From positions 124,001 to 188,000 of the forward strand of contig JAUJEA010000006.1 in the NCBI GenBank assembly GCA_030442035.1: a stretch of DNA of 64,000 nt. Direction: 5' to 3'. The position numbers were made by a program, and so were the translations under genes. Below the pieces are notes generated by a model. That model was not told the DNA's origin. It saw nothing but the letters and a program-made list of their open reading frames with translations, and ran no database searches. Below are positions 36,104-46,600 of this stretch, in pieces. Each line of letters starts with the position of its first letter. Positions within the stretch are counted from its first letter, which is position 1. This stretch comes from Splendidivirga corallicola. GTDB lineage: Bacteria > Bacteroidota > Bacteroidia > Cytophagales > Cyclobacteriaceae.

Positions 36104-36128
36104 AATCATTGAATACGGAACAAAAATA
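36104..36128 (-). promoter_or_regulatory. Possible promoter of the padR-permease operon
   Basis: On the minus strand TATTTTTG (36128-36121) fits the Bacteroidota -7 element TAnnTTTG, and sits about 18 bases before ATG 36103. No convincing -33 TTTG is seen at the proper distance, so the call is tentative. The leader would be very short. Confidence 0.3.
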
Positions 36129-36221
36129 AAGTTGTTTCGATTTTATAGAAAAACTATGAATGCAGTTGTTTTAGCTGTCGTTTTTGTGGAGTGTTCAAGT
36201 GTAGCATGTCCACCCCCTACC

Positions 36222-36371
36222 CCCGCCAGCGGGAGACAAGTACGTTTTGTGGGTGGTCAATTTCCTTTTTGTATCAGGATTTTCAGGATTAATGGATTAT
36301 ACAGGATTTGGGAGTGAGAAAAGTCTAGTAGTACAACCCTGAAAGCTCTAATATCCAGTAAATCCTGATAC
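36222..36371. repeat. Divergent copy A of the 105-bp atcaggat palindrome, with adjacent cccgccagcggg
   Basis: Positions 36271-36371 begin gtatcaggattttcagg and end atatccagtaaatcctgatac, an imperfect palindrome with the same ends as copies at 37.8, 39.7 and 57.3 kb but a different middle. Just before it, 36222-36233 is the small palindrome cccgccagcggg. The 300-bp gap between the PadR gene and the PagL-like gene holds nothing else. Confidence 0.6.
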
Positions 36372-36403
36372 TGACAAGAAAATTTATAGCTATATACTTC
36401 AAC

Positions 36404-37630
36404 CTATTTAAACATGTGAGTGTAGCCAAGGTTTATTTCGGTAAAATCTGCCTGACCGAAATTGGCATTGATGTGGGCGCCTAAAAAGAAGTTATTCCTG
36501 GGTTTTCTATTGGTATTGAAAAGGTAAAAGTTTAATCCTAACCTTGTGGAGAACATTTGTTTTAAGAAGATCTTGGTCTCATCCTCCGTATTTGTAAATT
36601 CGTCAATATGAGTTCTAAAGAAAGGTTTAAACAAGTTTAAGCCACCTTCCGCATCCATTCCGATATGCCCGATGAGAAATTCCGAACCAAGGAAAAAGTA
36701 AATATTCGAAGCATTCCAGGCAGGGCGATCACGGAACTCCGATCTTTCATTGGCACGTATTTCGTCATAATAGTGCTGGTAGAACCTATAAGCAAAACCG
36801 GCTCTCACCCGAAGATGTTGCCTGTACAATACACCTGCCCCAAGCGAAAGTGTGTAAACGCTTTTTTTGGCTCCACCAATCGGTCCGTTCGCATCACCTA
36901 GCTCATGAAAACCATAACCTTTGCGGGCAACAAAGTAGTAATGTTTTGTCCGATCGATATCCACGGGCTTATTATGTTTATAAAAGTTCAGAGCCTTAGC
37001 TCCATCCAGGAACTGAGCTGATATGGACATCATAGCGGAATTCATTCCAAAATTGGGTAGTTGTGTATGGCCATTGGAGCTATGCCAAAAGCCGCCGCCA
37101 AATTTTAAGTGCATCTTTTCATTGACAAGCAAACTCCGGTACATAAAAGCCTGGAAAGTCCAGGTTAGTGAGGAACCAATTACCTCATTGGTAGGATTTT
37201 CAAGCACGTCAAAATGCTTGGTAAAATAGGAAGCTCCCAGCCCCAGTTTAAGATACCAGGAATGAAGACGCTTTTTGGAAAGATTAAGCGTTAGATAAGG
37301 CACAAGGCTGAATTCTCTTCCAAGTACTTTATTGTTGGCATAATCTGAAACAGCAAAAGCAATACCCGTAGTGGGATAACTATAGTAGGTTGCCCAGTGT
37401 TGATTTTCAATGGCGTTCAACCTGCCAAAATTCAATACCAATGAAGTTCGAATGTCACTCTTAGGAAAATCTGGAAAGTTAGGTACCACGGTGCCAATCA
37501 TGATTTCAGGCTCCACAAAGAAAATACCCTTTTGGGGAGAGCTTTCCTGTCCGGCTGCGGTAAATCCTAAAGACAAAAATGTTAACAAGAAATATATAAT
37601 CTGTAGGTATCCAGTCTTACTCGGCTTCAA
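36404..37630 (-). CDS. Acyloxyacyl hydrolase / PagL-like outer-membrane protein
   Basis: A 408-residue protein with a signal peptide (FLLTFLSLGFTAAGQE) and a beta-barrel made of aromatic-ended strands. The N-terminal half shows YSYPTTGIAFAVSDYAN and the PagL-type catalytic motif FWHSSNGHTQLPNFGMN, with the His-x-Ser needed by lipid A 3-O-deacylases. It may remove an acyl chain from lipid A or another lipid in the outer membrane. It is longer than enteric PagL, as usual in Bacteroidota. The barrel ends FTEINLGYTHMFK. Confidence 0.82.
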   Translation of the reverse strand: MKPSKTGYLQIIYFLLTFLSLGFTAAGQESSPQKGIFFVEPEIMIGTVVPNFPDFPKSDIRTSLVLNFGRLNAIENQHWATYYSYPTTGIAFAVSDYANNKVLGREFSLVPYLTLNLSKKRLHSWYLKLGLGASYFTKHFDVLENPTNEVIGSSLTWTFQAFMYRSLLVNEKMHLKFGGGFWHSSNGHTQLPNFGMNSAMMSISAQFLDGAKALNFYKHNKPVDIDRTKHYYFVARKGYGFHELGDANGPIGGAKKSVYTLSLGAGVLYRQHLRVRAGFAYRFYQHYYDEIRANERSEFRDRPAWNASNIYFFLGSEFLIGHIGMDAEGGLNLFKPFFRTHIDEFTNTEDETKIFLKQMFSTRLGLNFYLFNTNRKPRNNFFLGAHINANFGQADFTEINLGYTHMFK

Positions 37631-37797
37631 TCACATGAATGTTTTGGTTCAAGAGACTAAAATAATAGCATTTTTTATACTATTTGAGATTCTCCTTTGT
37701 CTTTCTATGGGAATGTAAGTTTGTTGAGGGAATTTTTGATTTTGATTTAACTAATGGTGTTGGGGCTATACGTTGGATGGATGGAATTCATTTTGTC

Positions 37798-37900
37798 TGC
37801 ATCAGGATTTATTTGATTTTAGGATTTGCAGGATTATGAATTTGCATACTTCATAGTTTTAAATCCTGTCATCCTTTCATTCTGGGAATTCTGATACGGA
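37798..37900. repeat. Copy B of the 105-bp palindromic repeat
   Basis: It begins gcatcaggatttatttgatttt, has the centre ttgcatacttcatagttttaaatcctg and ends attctgatacgg. The ends are inverted copies of each other (atcaggat / ttctgata) and tandem aggatt/aatcct units fold back. It closely matches copies C and D. Confidence 0.85.
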
Positions 37901-37905
37901 CAATA

Positions 37906-37946
37906 AAAGAAAACCGATCTGCAATAATAGACCGGTTTCTTTATTC
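37906..37946 (-). terminator. Bidirectional-looking terminator after the immunity-like gene
   Basis: The hairpin aaaaccgatct / agaccggttt with flanking A- and T-rich runs lies about 75 bases past the stop of the gene ending at 38021. A near-identical hairpin is at 39770-39815. Next to it, 37961-37973 is the palindrome gagacaaagtctc, which is repeated at 39995-40007. Confidence 0.65.
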
Positions 37947-38020
37947 TTATCTACGATTTCGAGACAAAGTCTCTGCTTTTCGTTTATTATTCGAAGTCAA
38001 TGAAAACTTCGAACAATTGG

Positions 38021-38419
38021 TTAATAAACTAAATACATGGTAGTAATTAATAGAACAAGAGAACCTATGATATAACTCCAAACATAAATTGCCCCAACTT
38101 TTTGTTTTTTCTTGCTTTCAGACTCAAATTCTTCTATTATTTTCTTATACCTTCCTTTATAAAATAGAAGAAAATAATGGACTAAAAGATACATTATTAA
38201 AACAAGAATTTGAGCTCCAATATTTAAGTTAAAGTATTGCAATAAATCAACATTTAGAACCCCCTCAAACAGAACAACTAGGTTGGCTAAATTTACCAGT
38301 ACAAGGAAAGCTATACCAAATAGTGCATTATACTCTGGAATATCACTTTTGCCATGTAGTTTCAAATTCCAAGAATAAATTTTGTAGTATGTGTACTTAT
38401 ATGCTTTATAAATCATCAT
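38021..38419 (-). CDS. Small membrane protein, candidate immunity protein of the orphan RHS tip
   Basis: This codes for 132 residues with three predicted membrane helices (ALFGIAFLVLVNLANLVVLF, GAQILVLIMYLLVHYFLLFY and YVWSYIIGSLVLLITTMYLVY in part). No family recognised. Its start overlaps the stop of the orphan RHS tip by four bases, the normal place for an immunity gene in polymorphic toxin loci. Its membrane nature suits a tip domain that is itself rich in hydrophobic Gly/Ala segments. Function is inferred from position. Confidence 0.6.
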   Translation of the reverse strand: MMIYKAYKYTYYKIYSWNLKLHGKSDIPEYNALFGIAFLVLVNLANLVVLFEGVLNVDLLQYFNLNIGAQILVLIMYLLVHYFLLFYKGRYKKIIEEFESESKKKQKVGAIYVWSYIIGSLVLLITTMYLVY

Positions 38420-39612
38420 TTACCTCCTTCAGTTCTAAACGCATTCCAACCTGGGCCTTGTATTGCTTGATTTCTCTGAATTAAATTGCCTCCCGCTCTA
38501 AATGCATTTTCCCAACCAATAGTAGTGTCTACAACAAAGTAAACCGTACTGATGCCTAAACCTATTGGTCCTCCAAAGGTGCCTATCGCCCCAAATGTAA
38601 TATCAACTCCTGCTTTAAACGCTCCTGCTTTATCTCCCGCTCGATAAGCCAAAATACCTTGGTATAAACCAATACCTGCTCCTACGAAAAAGGTCCCTCT
38701 ACCAGCAACTTTCCAAATTTTTGAAGCTTGTTGAGCACTAGCATAACCGTATCTATATCCTTGAACTCCTCTGACAAATTTACCATTGGCTTGTCTTTGT
38801 AATAACTGAGTACTTCTGAAGTTTCCGCGTGAATCTAGCCAATAGTGGTCGTTGTAAATAAGGCTTTCGCCAACTCCATACAGTATGGCCCCTGTACCAA
38901 GGGCCAATTGTGATCTTGTAAAACTAGCAGATCTGCTTCCTGAATTATCCACATATCTTGATCTAGTTTGACTAACTGTGTATTCACCGGAATAGTATAT
39001 TGTAACTCCATTTTCTGTTTCTTCCCTATACACCTCACTGCCACCATATGGATTGAAATCAAAAGTATAGGTGGTAGTCGTACCATTTTGAGTAATACTC
39101 CACAAATAATCAACTAACTCCTGAGTAGAGGGAGGATCAGGTTCTGGTGTAGGGTTTGCTGTGCTATCAGTATTCATCAAACCCATAGGATCATTCCAGA
39201 AAATAGGATCATTGTAAGCAAATTGATAAGGATTCCAATCTGGAAATAAATCTGCCAATGGATCTGGCTGATTAAACCTTCCCAATGCCGGATCATATCC
39301 TCTAAAAGTAGTTTCATACAAATTCACACCAAGGTCAAGATTAAATTCGGTACCCTCATTAAACTTATACCTCTGATCTACCCCACCTATCTTCTGTGTA
39401 CTGTTGAAGGTAAGCCCAAACGGATAATAATCATCCGAACTCACCACCGGGCTTTGGGTATGGGTGATGGTGAGGTCATCGAAGTCAACCGGGTTGTCTG
39501 AGTCGCTGCTGTTGTTCAAATACACATAGATGTACCCATCCTTTTCTATTTGAATAGGATTAAAAGCCATACGTGTGGAATTTACCGTCAGCGGGGGACA
39601 TGTATTTCTCAA
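38416..39612 (-). CDS. Orphan RHS C-terminal core fragment with a distinct tip
   Basis: A 398-codon frame. Residues about 12-145 repeat, almost word for word, the end of the giant RHS protein (NSTRMAFNPIQIEKDGYIYV, YYPFGLTFNS, QKIGGVDQRYKFN, FRGYDPALGRF, NPYQF, DPMGL). The tip that follows (residues about 150-398) is unrelated to the tip of the main gene; it has a Thr/Tyr-rich part, then Gly/Ala-rich hydrophobic segments (GRGTFFVGAGIGLYQGIL, FGAIGTFGGPIGLGIS). The true core homology starts at about 39590, so the ATG at 39612 is fortuitous and the fragment is probably not normally translated unless recombined into the main gene. Confidence 0.85.
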   Translation of the reverse strand: MRNTCPPLTVNSTRMAFNPIQIEKDGYIYVYLNNSSDSDNPVDFDDLTITHTQSPVVSSDDYYPFGLTFNSTQKIGGVDQRYKFNEGTEFNLDLGVNLYETTFRGYDPALGRFNQPDPLADLFPDWNPYQFAYNDPIFWNDPMGLMNTDSTANPTPEPDPPSTQELVDYLWSITQNGTTTTYTFDFNPYGGSEVYREETENGVTIYYSGEYTVSQTRSRYVDNSGSRSASFTRSQLALGTGAILYGVGESLIYNDHYWLDSRGNFRSTQLLQRQANGKFVRGVQGYRYGYASAQQASKIWKVAGRGTFFVGAGIGLYQGILAYRAGDKAGAFKAGVDITFGAIGTFGGPIGLGISTVYFVVDTTIGWENAFRAGGNLIQRNQAIQGPGWNAFRTEGGK

Positions 39613-39660
39613 TTGGTGACTATTTTGCTGTACTCACGGTTATGAGTTTCATTTTTGTTT

Positions 39661-39766
39661 GTATCGGGATTTGCTTGATTTTAGGATTTTCGGGATTATG
39701 AGTTTGCATACTTCATAGTTTTAAATCCTATATTCCTTTCGTCCTGAGGATCCTGATACAGACAAT
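39661..39766. repeat. Copy C of the 105-bp palindromic repeat
   Basis: It begins gtatcgggatttgcttgatttt, has the centre gtttgcatacttcatagttttaaatcct and ends gatcctgatacaga. It lies 48 bases upstream of the orphan tip fragment, so copies B and C bracket the orphan tip and its immunity-like gene. Confidence 0.85.
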
Positions 39767-39769
39767 AAA

Positions 39770-40035
39770 AAGAAAACCGACCCACAAAAGCAGATCGGTT
39801 TTCTGTTTTTTACTTCATTGCTAAAAGCACAAGACTACAAGTCTCTATGCAATGCCTTCGATCCCATTTGTACTAGAGTACAACTCCCGAACAGTGGAAA
39901 CCACAGAAACGTATTACTTTCAATCGCTCAGAGTCCTCTTTCGAGTGACTCTGAGGGTGGTTAGATCGGTTTTCTGTATTTTACCTTCGATGCCGAGACA
40001 AAGTCTCTGCCAATTCATTGAGCATTCGATGTCAT
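39770..40035 (-). terminator. Duplicated terminator block after the DUF922 gene
   Basis: Hairpin 39772-39806 (aaaaccgac/gatcggtttt, T-run ctgttttttact on one strand and tttctttttatt on the other) repeats the one at 37906. A second half of the block (agatcggttttctgtatttt then gagacaaagtctctgc) lies at 39963-40010. Between them about 160 bp is inserted that includes a perfect 9-bp hairpin, ctcagagtc/gactctgag, at 39927-39955. No gene is seen here. Confidence 0.6.
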
Positions 40036-40614
40036 TCAAGACTTGGAACAAGTAGGACAGGGGAATGAATATTCCTTTAGTTCCTCTAACTCTAGTTTAA
40101 TCTTTTCTGACCATCGAATCTGTTGTTCTTTCAATAAACCGTGAGATGTTTCACTGTCATATGATTTATTGTATTTTTTTTTCTCCTCAAGCAAACTTTG
40201 AATAAGCATTTGGTAAGCTTCATTACTCAACCCCTTTTGAATTGCAAGCTCTTTACGTATTTTACGAGCAAAAACTTCTGCAATATCAAAATGTAGCCGT
40301 TCATGATTCAAAGTGTGCTCATCTTGATTAGTACTATCCTTAACCCAAGATTTCCTTTTCATAAACTTATTAGTAATATGAAATCGAAGTTCGCCATCTT
40401 CAACATAACTTTCCACCTCAATCTTTGTGGCGGTAACTGCTACCGCACCTAATCCGAGTGAGGTTTTAAAATCGCTTGGATTACCTCGAAAATCTGACCA
40501 AGTTAGTCTATAATTCTCGCACCAGTACAAAAATTCTTCATTTGAACAGGAAAGCGAATCATGTTTAAAAACACTAATGAATATTATAAAAACTTTAAAA
40601 AAGTTGATTATCAT
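40036..40614 (-). CDS. DUF922 zinc-metallopeptidase-like protein
   Basis: A 192-residue protein with an N-terminal hydrophobic export signal (MIINFFKVFIIFISVFKHDSLSC); the Cys at 23 could be a lipid site. The DUF922 pattern is clear: YRLTWSDFRGNP, AVAVTATKIEVES, FMKRKSWVKDS and LNHERLHFDIAEVFARKIRKEL. HERLH is a zinc-binding HExxH motif and AE follows at the proper distance. It should be a periplasmic or surface protease. The start overlaps the stop of the giant RHS gene by four bases, where an immunity gene or processing enzyme is expected. Confidence 0.88.
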   Translation of the reverse strand: MIINFFKVFIIFISVFKHDSLSCSNEEFLYWCENYRLTWSDFRGNPSDFKTSLGLGAVAVTATKIEVESYVEDGELRFHITNKFMKRKSWVKDSTNQDEHTLNHERLHFDIAEVFARKIRKELAIQKGLSNEAYQMLIQSLLEEKKKYNKSYDSETSHGLLKEQQIRWSEKIKLELEELKEYSFPCPTCSKS

Positions 40615-43600
40615 TTATTATCTCTAATTTTTAATCTTATACTATTCGTAGTAGATTTTGGAACAAAGCGATAAACTACCTGCGCAGGATCAACTCCCAG
40701 TTTGATTAAAGCAATTTGAATCGCGCTTCCTCGCTGATTAAGTAGGCTCTCAACTGACAGCGTTTTTCCTAAATCAACAAATATCGGATTCCCCTTACTA
40801 TCCGTTAACGATAAATTAGTTTTAATCTCAATTGTTACACCAAGCTTGGTGTCAAATTTTAGGGCATCTGCTATAGGCGATAAATAATTGTTCAAAGTCG
40901 TCTTGTTCTTCAATTTTGGATCACTTGATCCAAATATTCCAAAAGTTATATCAAAATCCGTTCCAGCATCAAAATCCTCACCATGAACTTTAAGTGGTGG
41001 ACGGTCCACTGGTGTCGGTAGGTCTTCTGTTTCCCTCAAAGGTCGTTCAATTTTCGAGAATTTCACATCAGGTTTTGGGATGTCAGGCAAATCAAACGAA
41101 CTAGACTGCCGACTTGGACTTGTATTGCCATTGCTACCACCGCTCTTCTTTTTCCCACGTTTACGAGCCCCTTGTGTTCCACCCTTTATTTTAATTACTG
41201 TTTGAGGGTTTTTATCCCCAGCCAATCGCTGCCCAAGTCTTTTTATACCAAGTCTTATCTTCCTTATCAATTTTGTAAAGGGATCAGGCTTTAGCCCATC
41301 TGGATCATTAAATCCAATCGGATTGTTAAACCCAAACTGATAAGGATTTATACCAGGTAAAAATTCTGCTAGTGGATCGATCTGCATAAATCTTCCCAGT
41401 GCAGGATCATAGCCCCTGAAAAGTGTTTCATACGTACTTGTCATAGGATTTAATTCCACTCCGTTAAACTTATACCTCTGATCCACCCCACCAATCTTCT
41501 GTGCCGAGTTAAAAGTAAGCCCAAACGGATAATAATCATCCGAACTCACAACAGGGCTTTGTGTATGGGTAATAGTGAGATCATCGAAGTCAACCGGGTT
41601 GTCTGAATCGCTGCTGTTGTTCAAGTACACATAGATGTACCCATCCTTTTCTATTTGAATAGGATTAAAGGCCATGCGCGTAGAATTAAAATAGGCACCC
41701 TCTGGTACACTCAGGAATCCCCCGCCTTCCGGTACATAGTTTTTGTCGAACAGCAGGTAGTTCAGGTGGGCAAAGGGTTTGGTATCACTGCCTGTGGAAC
41801 CACCAAAACCATATAAGCCAAAGCCACTCTCCACGCCATTGAAAATCGCTCCTGCCTCTCCGGCTACACCATTAATACCTCCAAAAGCACCAGCTATGGC
41901 AGCAATAATACTTGCCTGATCCAAGGCTGTACCATAGCCACTGTTGAATTCATAATAGGCCCAGGTCTCAATGTTAATGATATCTCCTGCTCTTACTTCC
42001 AAACTAATGGCCGGCCCCATAGGGTTCGTCTTATCCAAACGGGCTACCTTGGTACCGCCATGGCTACCTGGGGAAGTTGTGCCAGTTATATTCTGAAAAT
42101 ACTGACTCTCGGTAGAGGCATTCACATCTTCCATGGTGGCCTGGTATACATCATCTGATTGATCAGTGGTGAATGTAGCCCTAACATTGCCTAGATGATC
42201 GGTAAGGTTGTATTCATAAGTATAAGCACCATTGTCTTCCTTTACAACACGGCCCTCATGGGTTTGTGCAAATTGTAGTGCACCTGTTTCACTGTTTACT
42301 TTAGTATAATGAACACCCGAAACATAATCCGTTATGGTGGTGGTTGCACCCTCTATCACTTCTTTTCTTAGTTTGGTACCTGCTGCATCGTAAGTATACA
42401 AAATCTCATTACCATTATCAAAAATAATCCGTTGTGGTAAGTTCAGTATATTATACTCGATGCTTGTAATGCCTTTGTTTTCATCTTTTGTCATATTACC
42501 ATTGGCATCGTAATCATAATCGTCACCAACCAGATGACCATCGTTGAAACCTGATTTATGAAAACTATCATCAGCCACACGCATTAGCTGGTTGCCGGAA
42601 TAAGTATACACAAGGGCATCAATCGCTTCAATCTGGGTTCCCATCGCCTGGCGGTTCAGAGTTTCTATATTACCATTAGCATCATAACTAATGTTATGTA
42701 CACTATGGGAACCTATGTTGGCCCAGCTTGCACCACTGCTTGTTCTATCAGCATTCCAGGCACTGGTTAAACGATTCAGCTTATCATATTCGTACAAATA
42801 GATCTTCTCCTTAGGCTCAAAACCAGCCTGGGTCTTCCATTTGATCGCTGAGATGTTACCATTGTATTGAGCACGGAAATTAAAATCATTATCCGCACTG
42901 ACAACAGTAAGGGTCTGAGCGCTTGCCACATTACTTGGATCAGAATCACCTGAAGCAGTTCTTGTTTTTACTCTATAATAAACCGTTTGTCCAGGATTTA
43001 GGTCCATATGGCTATAGCTTGTTGTATTGGCGAGAACTGTAGCCAGTTCAACAAAGCCACCAATCGAAGCGTTAGACATTTCAATGACAAAACCTGTCTC
43101 ATCACTAGATGGATCCGTCCAGGTCAAACTTATCTGTTTAACAGCATTTGATGTAGCAACCAAGTTTGTTGGGGCAGGTATGCCTCCTGTTCCAATGGTG
43201 ATCACTACTCTTCTGTTACTATAAAGTGCTGGAGAACCATTGTCCTTAACAGTCAGAATCACGTGGATTGTCTCTCCTGTCTGACCATCAGAAGGAATTG
43301 TAAAATTAGTCAGGGATTGAGCAGGGCTGGCAATCGCTTGATCTAAATTAGTAGACCCACTATAAGTACCAGGCTCTTCATAAGCCCACCAAGTATAGGT
43401 CAAGGTATTTGCATCAGGGTCTGTGGTACCCGCAGCATCCAATGAAACTGTAGCCCCCGCAGCAGCACTAATGTGGATAGCATTCTTGGTAGCATCTCCA
43501 TTGATATGCACCACGGGGTTGTGATTAGCGCTTGCATAAGTACCACTGGCCGCCCAATCCATACGGGCTGCAAAATCATTCTGATATTGCTCACGCCAGC

Positions 43601-46600
43601 GAAACAAGGGAGCCAAATCATTGTCTGTATAAGTAACATTCCCTCCTTCCCAGTACCAGGTATCACTAGCTTCAATATACATCTCAAATGGTGCCAGATA
43701 CTCTTCTTTCTGGCGCAATTGTACCCAGCCGGATCTTGGCGGATCGGTTCCATTCTGTGTTCCAAGGACTTTATCATCGGTAAACCTTCCTCCCCAGGAA
43801 CCCCAGCTATTTTTTTCATAGCCGTTCAAACCATTCCTGAATGCCCATAATAGCGTGGGGGTATCTCCTTCGTTGACGCCATTGGCCTCATCGGGATATG
43901 CTGTTCCCAGGTTACCATGTCCTTCTATATTGTCCTGTACCCATTGGTAATTGAAATTGTCGGGTCCCCCCTGACCTGGTGGATCCCAGGCCGGATTCTT
44001 AAAATAACCAATACCACGATGTTGCATGACATTACGGATCCAAGAAATAGCCGAATAGTTTTTGGCTACATAGGCTCCTGCATCATCTTGTCCTGAGCTT
44101 TCATGCACTACCATTTTTGCAATAAAAGCATCTAACTCTGCTTGTGTCCTGCTGGCTGCCACATCCTGGATCGTTTGTGCCAGGGTGTTGGCACCACCCC
44201 ATATGAGGATATTGAGCGGTCTGGGGTCAGGATTATCCACCGCTGAAATGATAAAGTCAGAACCTTCGCTATTTAAACCTGTGCCTACATCATCCATTCC
44301 AATGATGTCGTCATTATCTACATCATCATTACCCTTTTTGAAAACAGACCAAACATAAGCCGGGTCCAACAAACCACTGGTATGCTGGCTCAGATTCGAG
44401 AAGTCATCTTCATAAGCTTGCAATATGCCCGCCGCTGGTGTCATATCAATCTGTGCACCATTGTTATTGTATTCCGTAGTCCAGTAACTGGTCGTAACAA
44501 CAATTCCTTCCAAGTCATATTGGTCGGTATAGATCAAAGCCCTTACTAAGGATTGCAGGTCATCCGGATCCGAAGTAGCTGCCGGCCCAGCATCTGTTAA
44601 TATCAATACACGGGCTTTGGTGCTGGCTTGATCATTGTCAATAATCGCGATACTTGTATTATTCCTTCCGTCAATGATATAATTGCTACTAGTACTTACC
44701 GTAAATGTTAATACTTCTAGATCTTCAGACTGACTATCATCAGTAGCACTAATAGTAAGTGAAGTGGATAAACTACCTGAAGGAATTGTGACTGAACCCG
44801 ATAAGCTTTCCTGGTAGTCAGCACTTGACGCCGAACCGCCGGTGGTATAATTAATCGTAAGATCACCGGCTGTATCGTTCCTTGAGAACCTGATTGTTCC
44901 TGCATCCTGTCCGGCTTCATAGGCATTAGCATCTAAGGTGGTAATCGTCACAAACGGCAATGGACCTGATCCTGAACAGTTACTTGCTGCAGTTCCTGTT
45001 CCCGAAGGGGTATTCGTTGTATTGGTTAAATAAAACTTATCCAATTGCGCGCCATCTTCCCGGTAGGCTACATCAAAATAATGTGCGCCGGCAGATAAAG
45101 AATATTGCATTACCTGATTGTTATTGTCATTGTCATATACCTGCAACCAATCCCAGCTGGTATGGATGCCAAGATCATTCCATTTGATCCAGGTTCCTCC
45201 ATCCATCCGGATCCAGAAGGAATCATCACTATCAGTAGGCGTAATCACCCTTCCCCAAAGATTGTAGGTTCCTGTTTCTGTGATATTAAATGATACCCTT
45301 ATGTGATCAGATGAAGCAGTCGGTGGGTTAACAAAGGAAGAATTCCCATCAATCACTTTGGTATAACTGCCATTGGAGGCTGAGGCATCAGAAACAACCT
45401 GCCACAAACTCCCTACTGTACCACATTCCGGCTCCAGCCAAAGTTCGCTTGCACCTGGTTGGAAAGGTGCAGCATTTGTTTCATTACTATAGGCAGATTG
45501 TGATGAAGCATCCACCGCCCTTACCCGGTAATAGTAAGTAGTGCCATTGGTCAGTCCTGTGTCATTGTAAGAGGTGGCATTGGCTGCTGTGGTTGTCAAC
45601 AGAATAAAACTGCTGTTATCTCCTACTGAACGTTCTATCTCAAAACCTGTCTCTGCGCTTGATTCGTCTACCCAGCTTAAATCGATTTGTGTAGCTGAAG
45701 CTACGGTTGCTGTGAGACTGCTTGGCGGCGTAAGGCCACCTGAGCAATTAGTGGCTGTTGTTCCTGTTCCCGAAGGGGTATTCGTTGTGTTGGTTAAATA
45801 AAACTTATCCAATTGCGCGCCATCTTCCCGGTAGGCTACATCAAAATAATGTGCCCCTACAGATAAAGAATATTGCATTACCTGATTGTTATTGTCATTG
45901 TCATATACCTGTAACCAATCCCAGCTGGCATGGATACCAAGATCATTCCATTTGATCCAGGTCCCTCCATCCATCCGGATCCAGAAGGAATCATCACTAT
46001 CAGTAGGCGTAATCACCCTTCCCCAAAGATTGTAGGTTCCTGTTTCCGTAATGTTAAACGATACCCTTATGTGATCAGATGAAGCAGTCGGTGGGTTAAC
46101 CAGAGAGGAATTCCCATCAATCACTTTAGTATAACTGTCATTGGAAGCTGAGGCATCGGAAACAACCTGCCACAAACTCCCTACTGTACCACATTCCGGC
46201 TCCAGCCAAAGTTCACTTGTACCTGGTTGGAAAGGTGTAGCGCTTGCTTCGTTGCTATAAGCAGATTGTGTTGAAGCATCCACCGCCCTTACCCGGTAAT
46301 AGTAAGTAGTGCCACTGGTCAGTCCTGTGTCATTATAAGAGATAGCATTAGCTGCTGTGGTTGTCAACAAAGTAAAACTGCTGTTATCTCCCACGGAACG
46401 TTCTATCTCAAAACCTGTCTCTGCACTTGATTCATCTACCCAGCTTAAATCGATTTGTGTAGCTGAAGCTACTGTTCCTGTGAGACTGCCTGGCGCTGTA
46501 AGGCCTCCTGAGCAATTAGTGGACGAACCACCTGTTCCGCTTGGTGTATTTCCAGTATTGGTGATGTATAGTTTATCCAATTGGGCTCCGCCATCCCGGT

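Noticed and set aside
38416-39612. Reading the orphan tip as an ordinary complete gene
   Set aside because: It starts inside the RHS core homology, lacks a signal peptide and its ATG codes for residues unrelated to the core, so it is a displaced tip, not a complete gene.
43400-43819. 139-codon frame on the minus strand inside the RHS gene
   Set aside because: It lies in another frame of the DUF1593 part of the large gene; the residues show the Met/Gln/Pro bias of a shadow frame.
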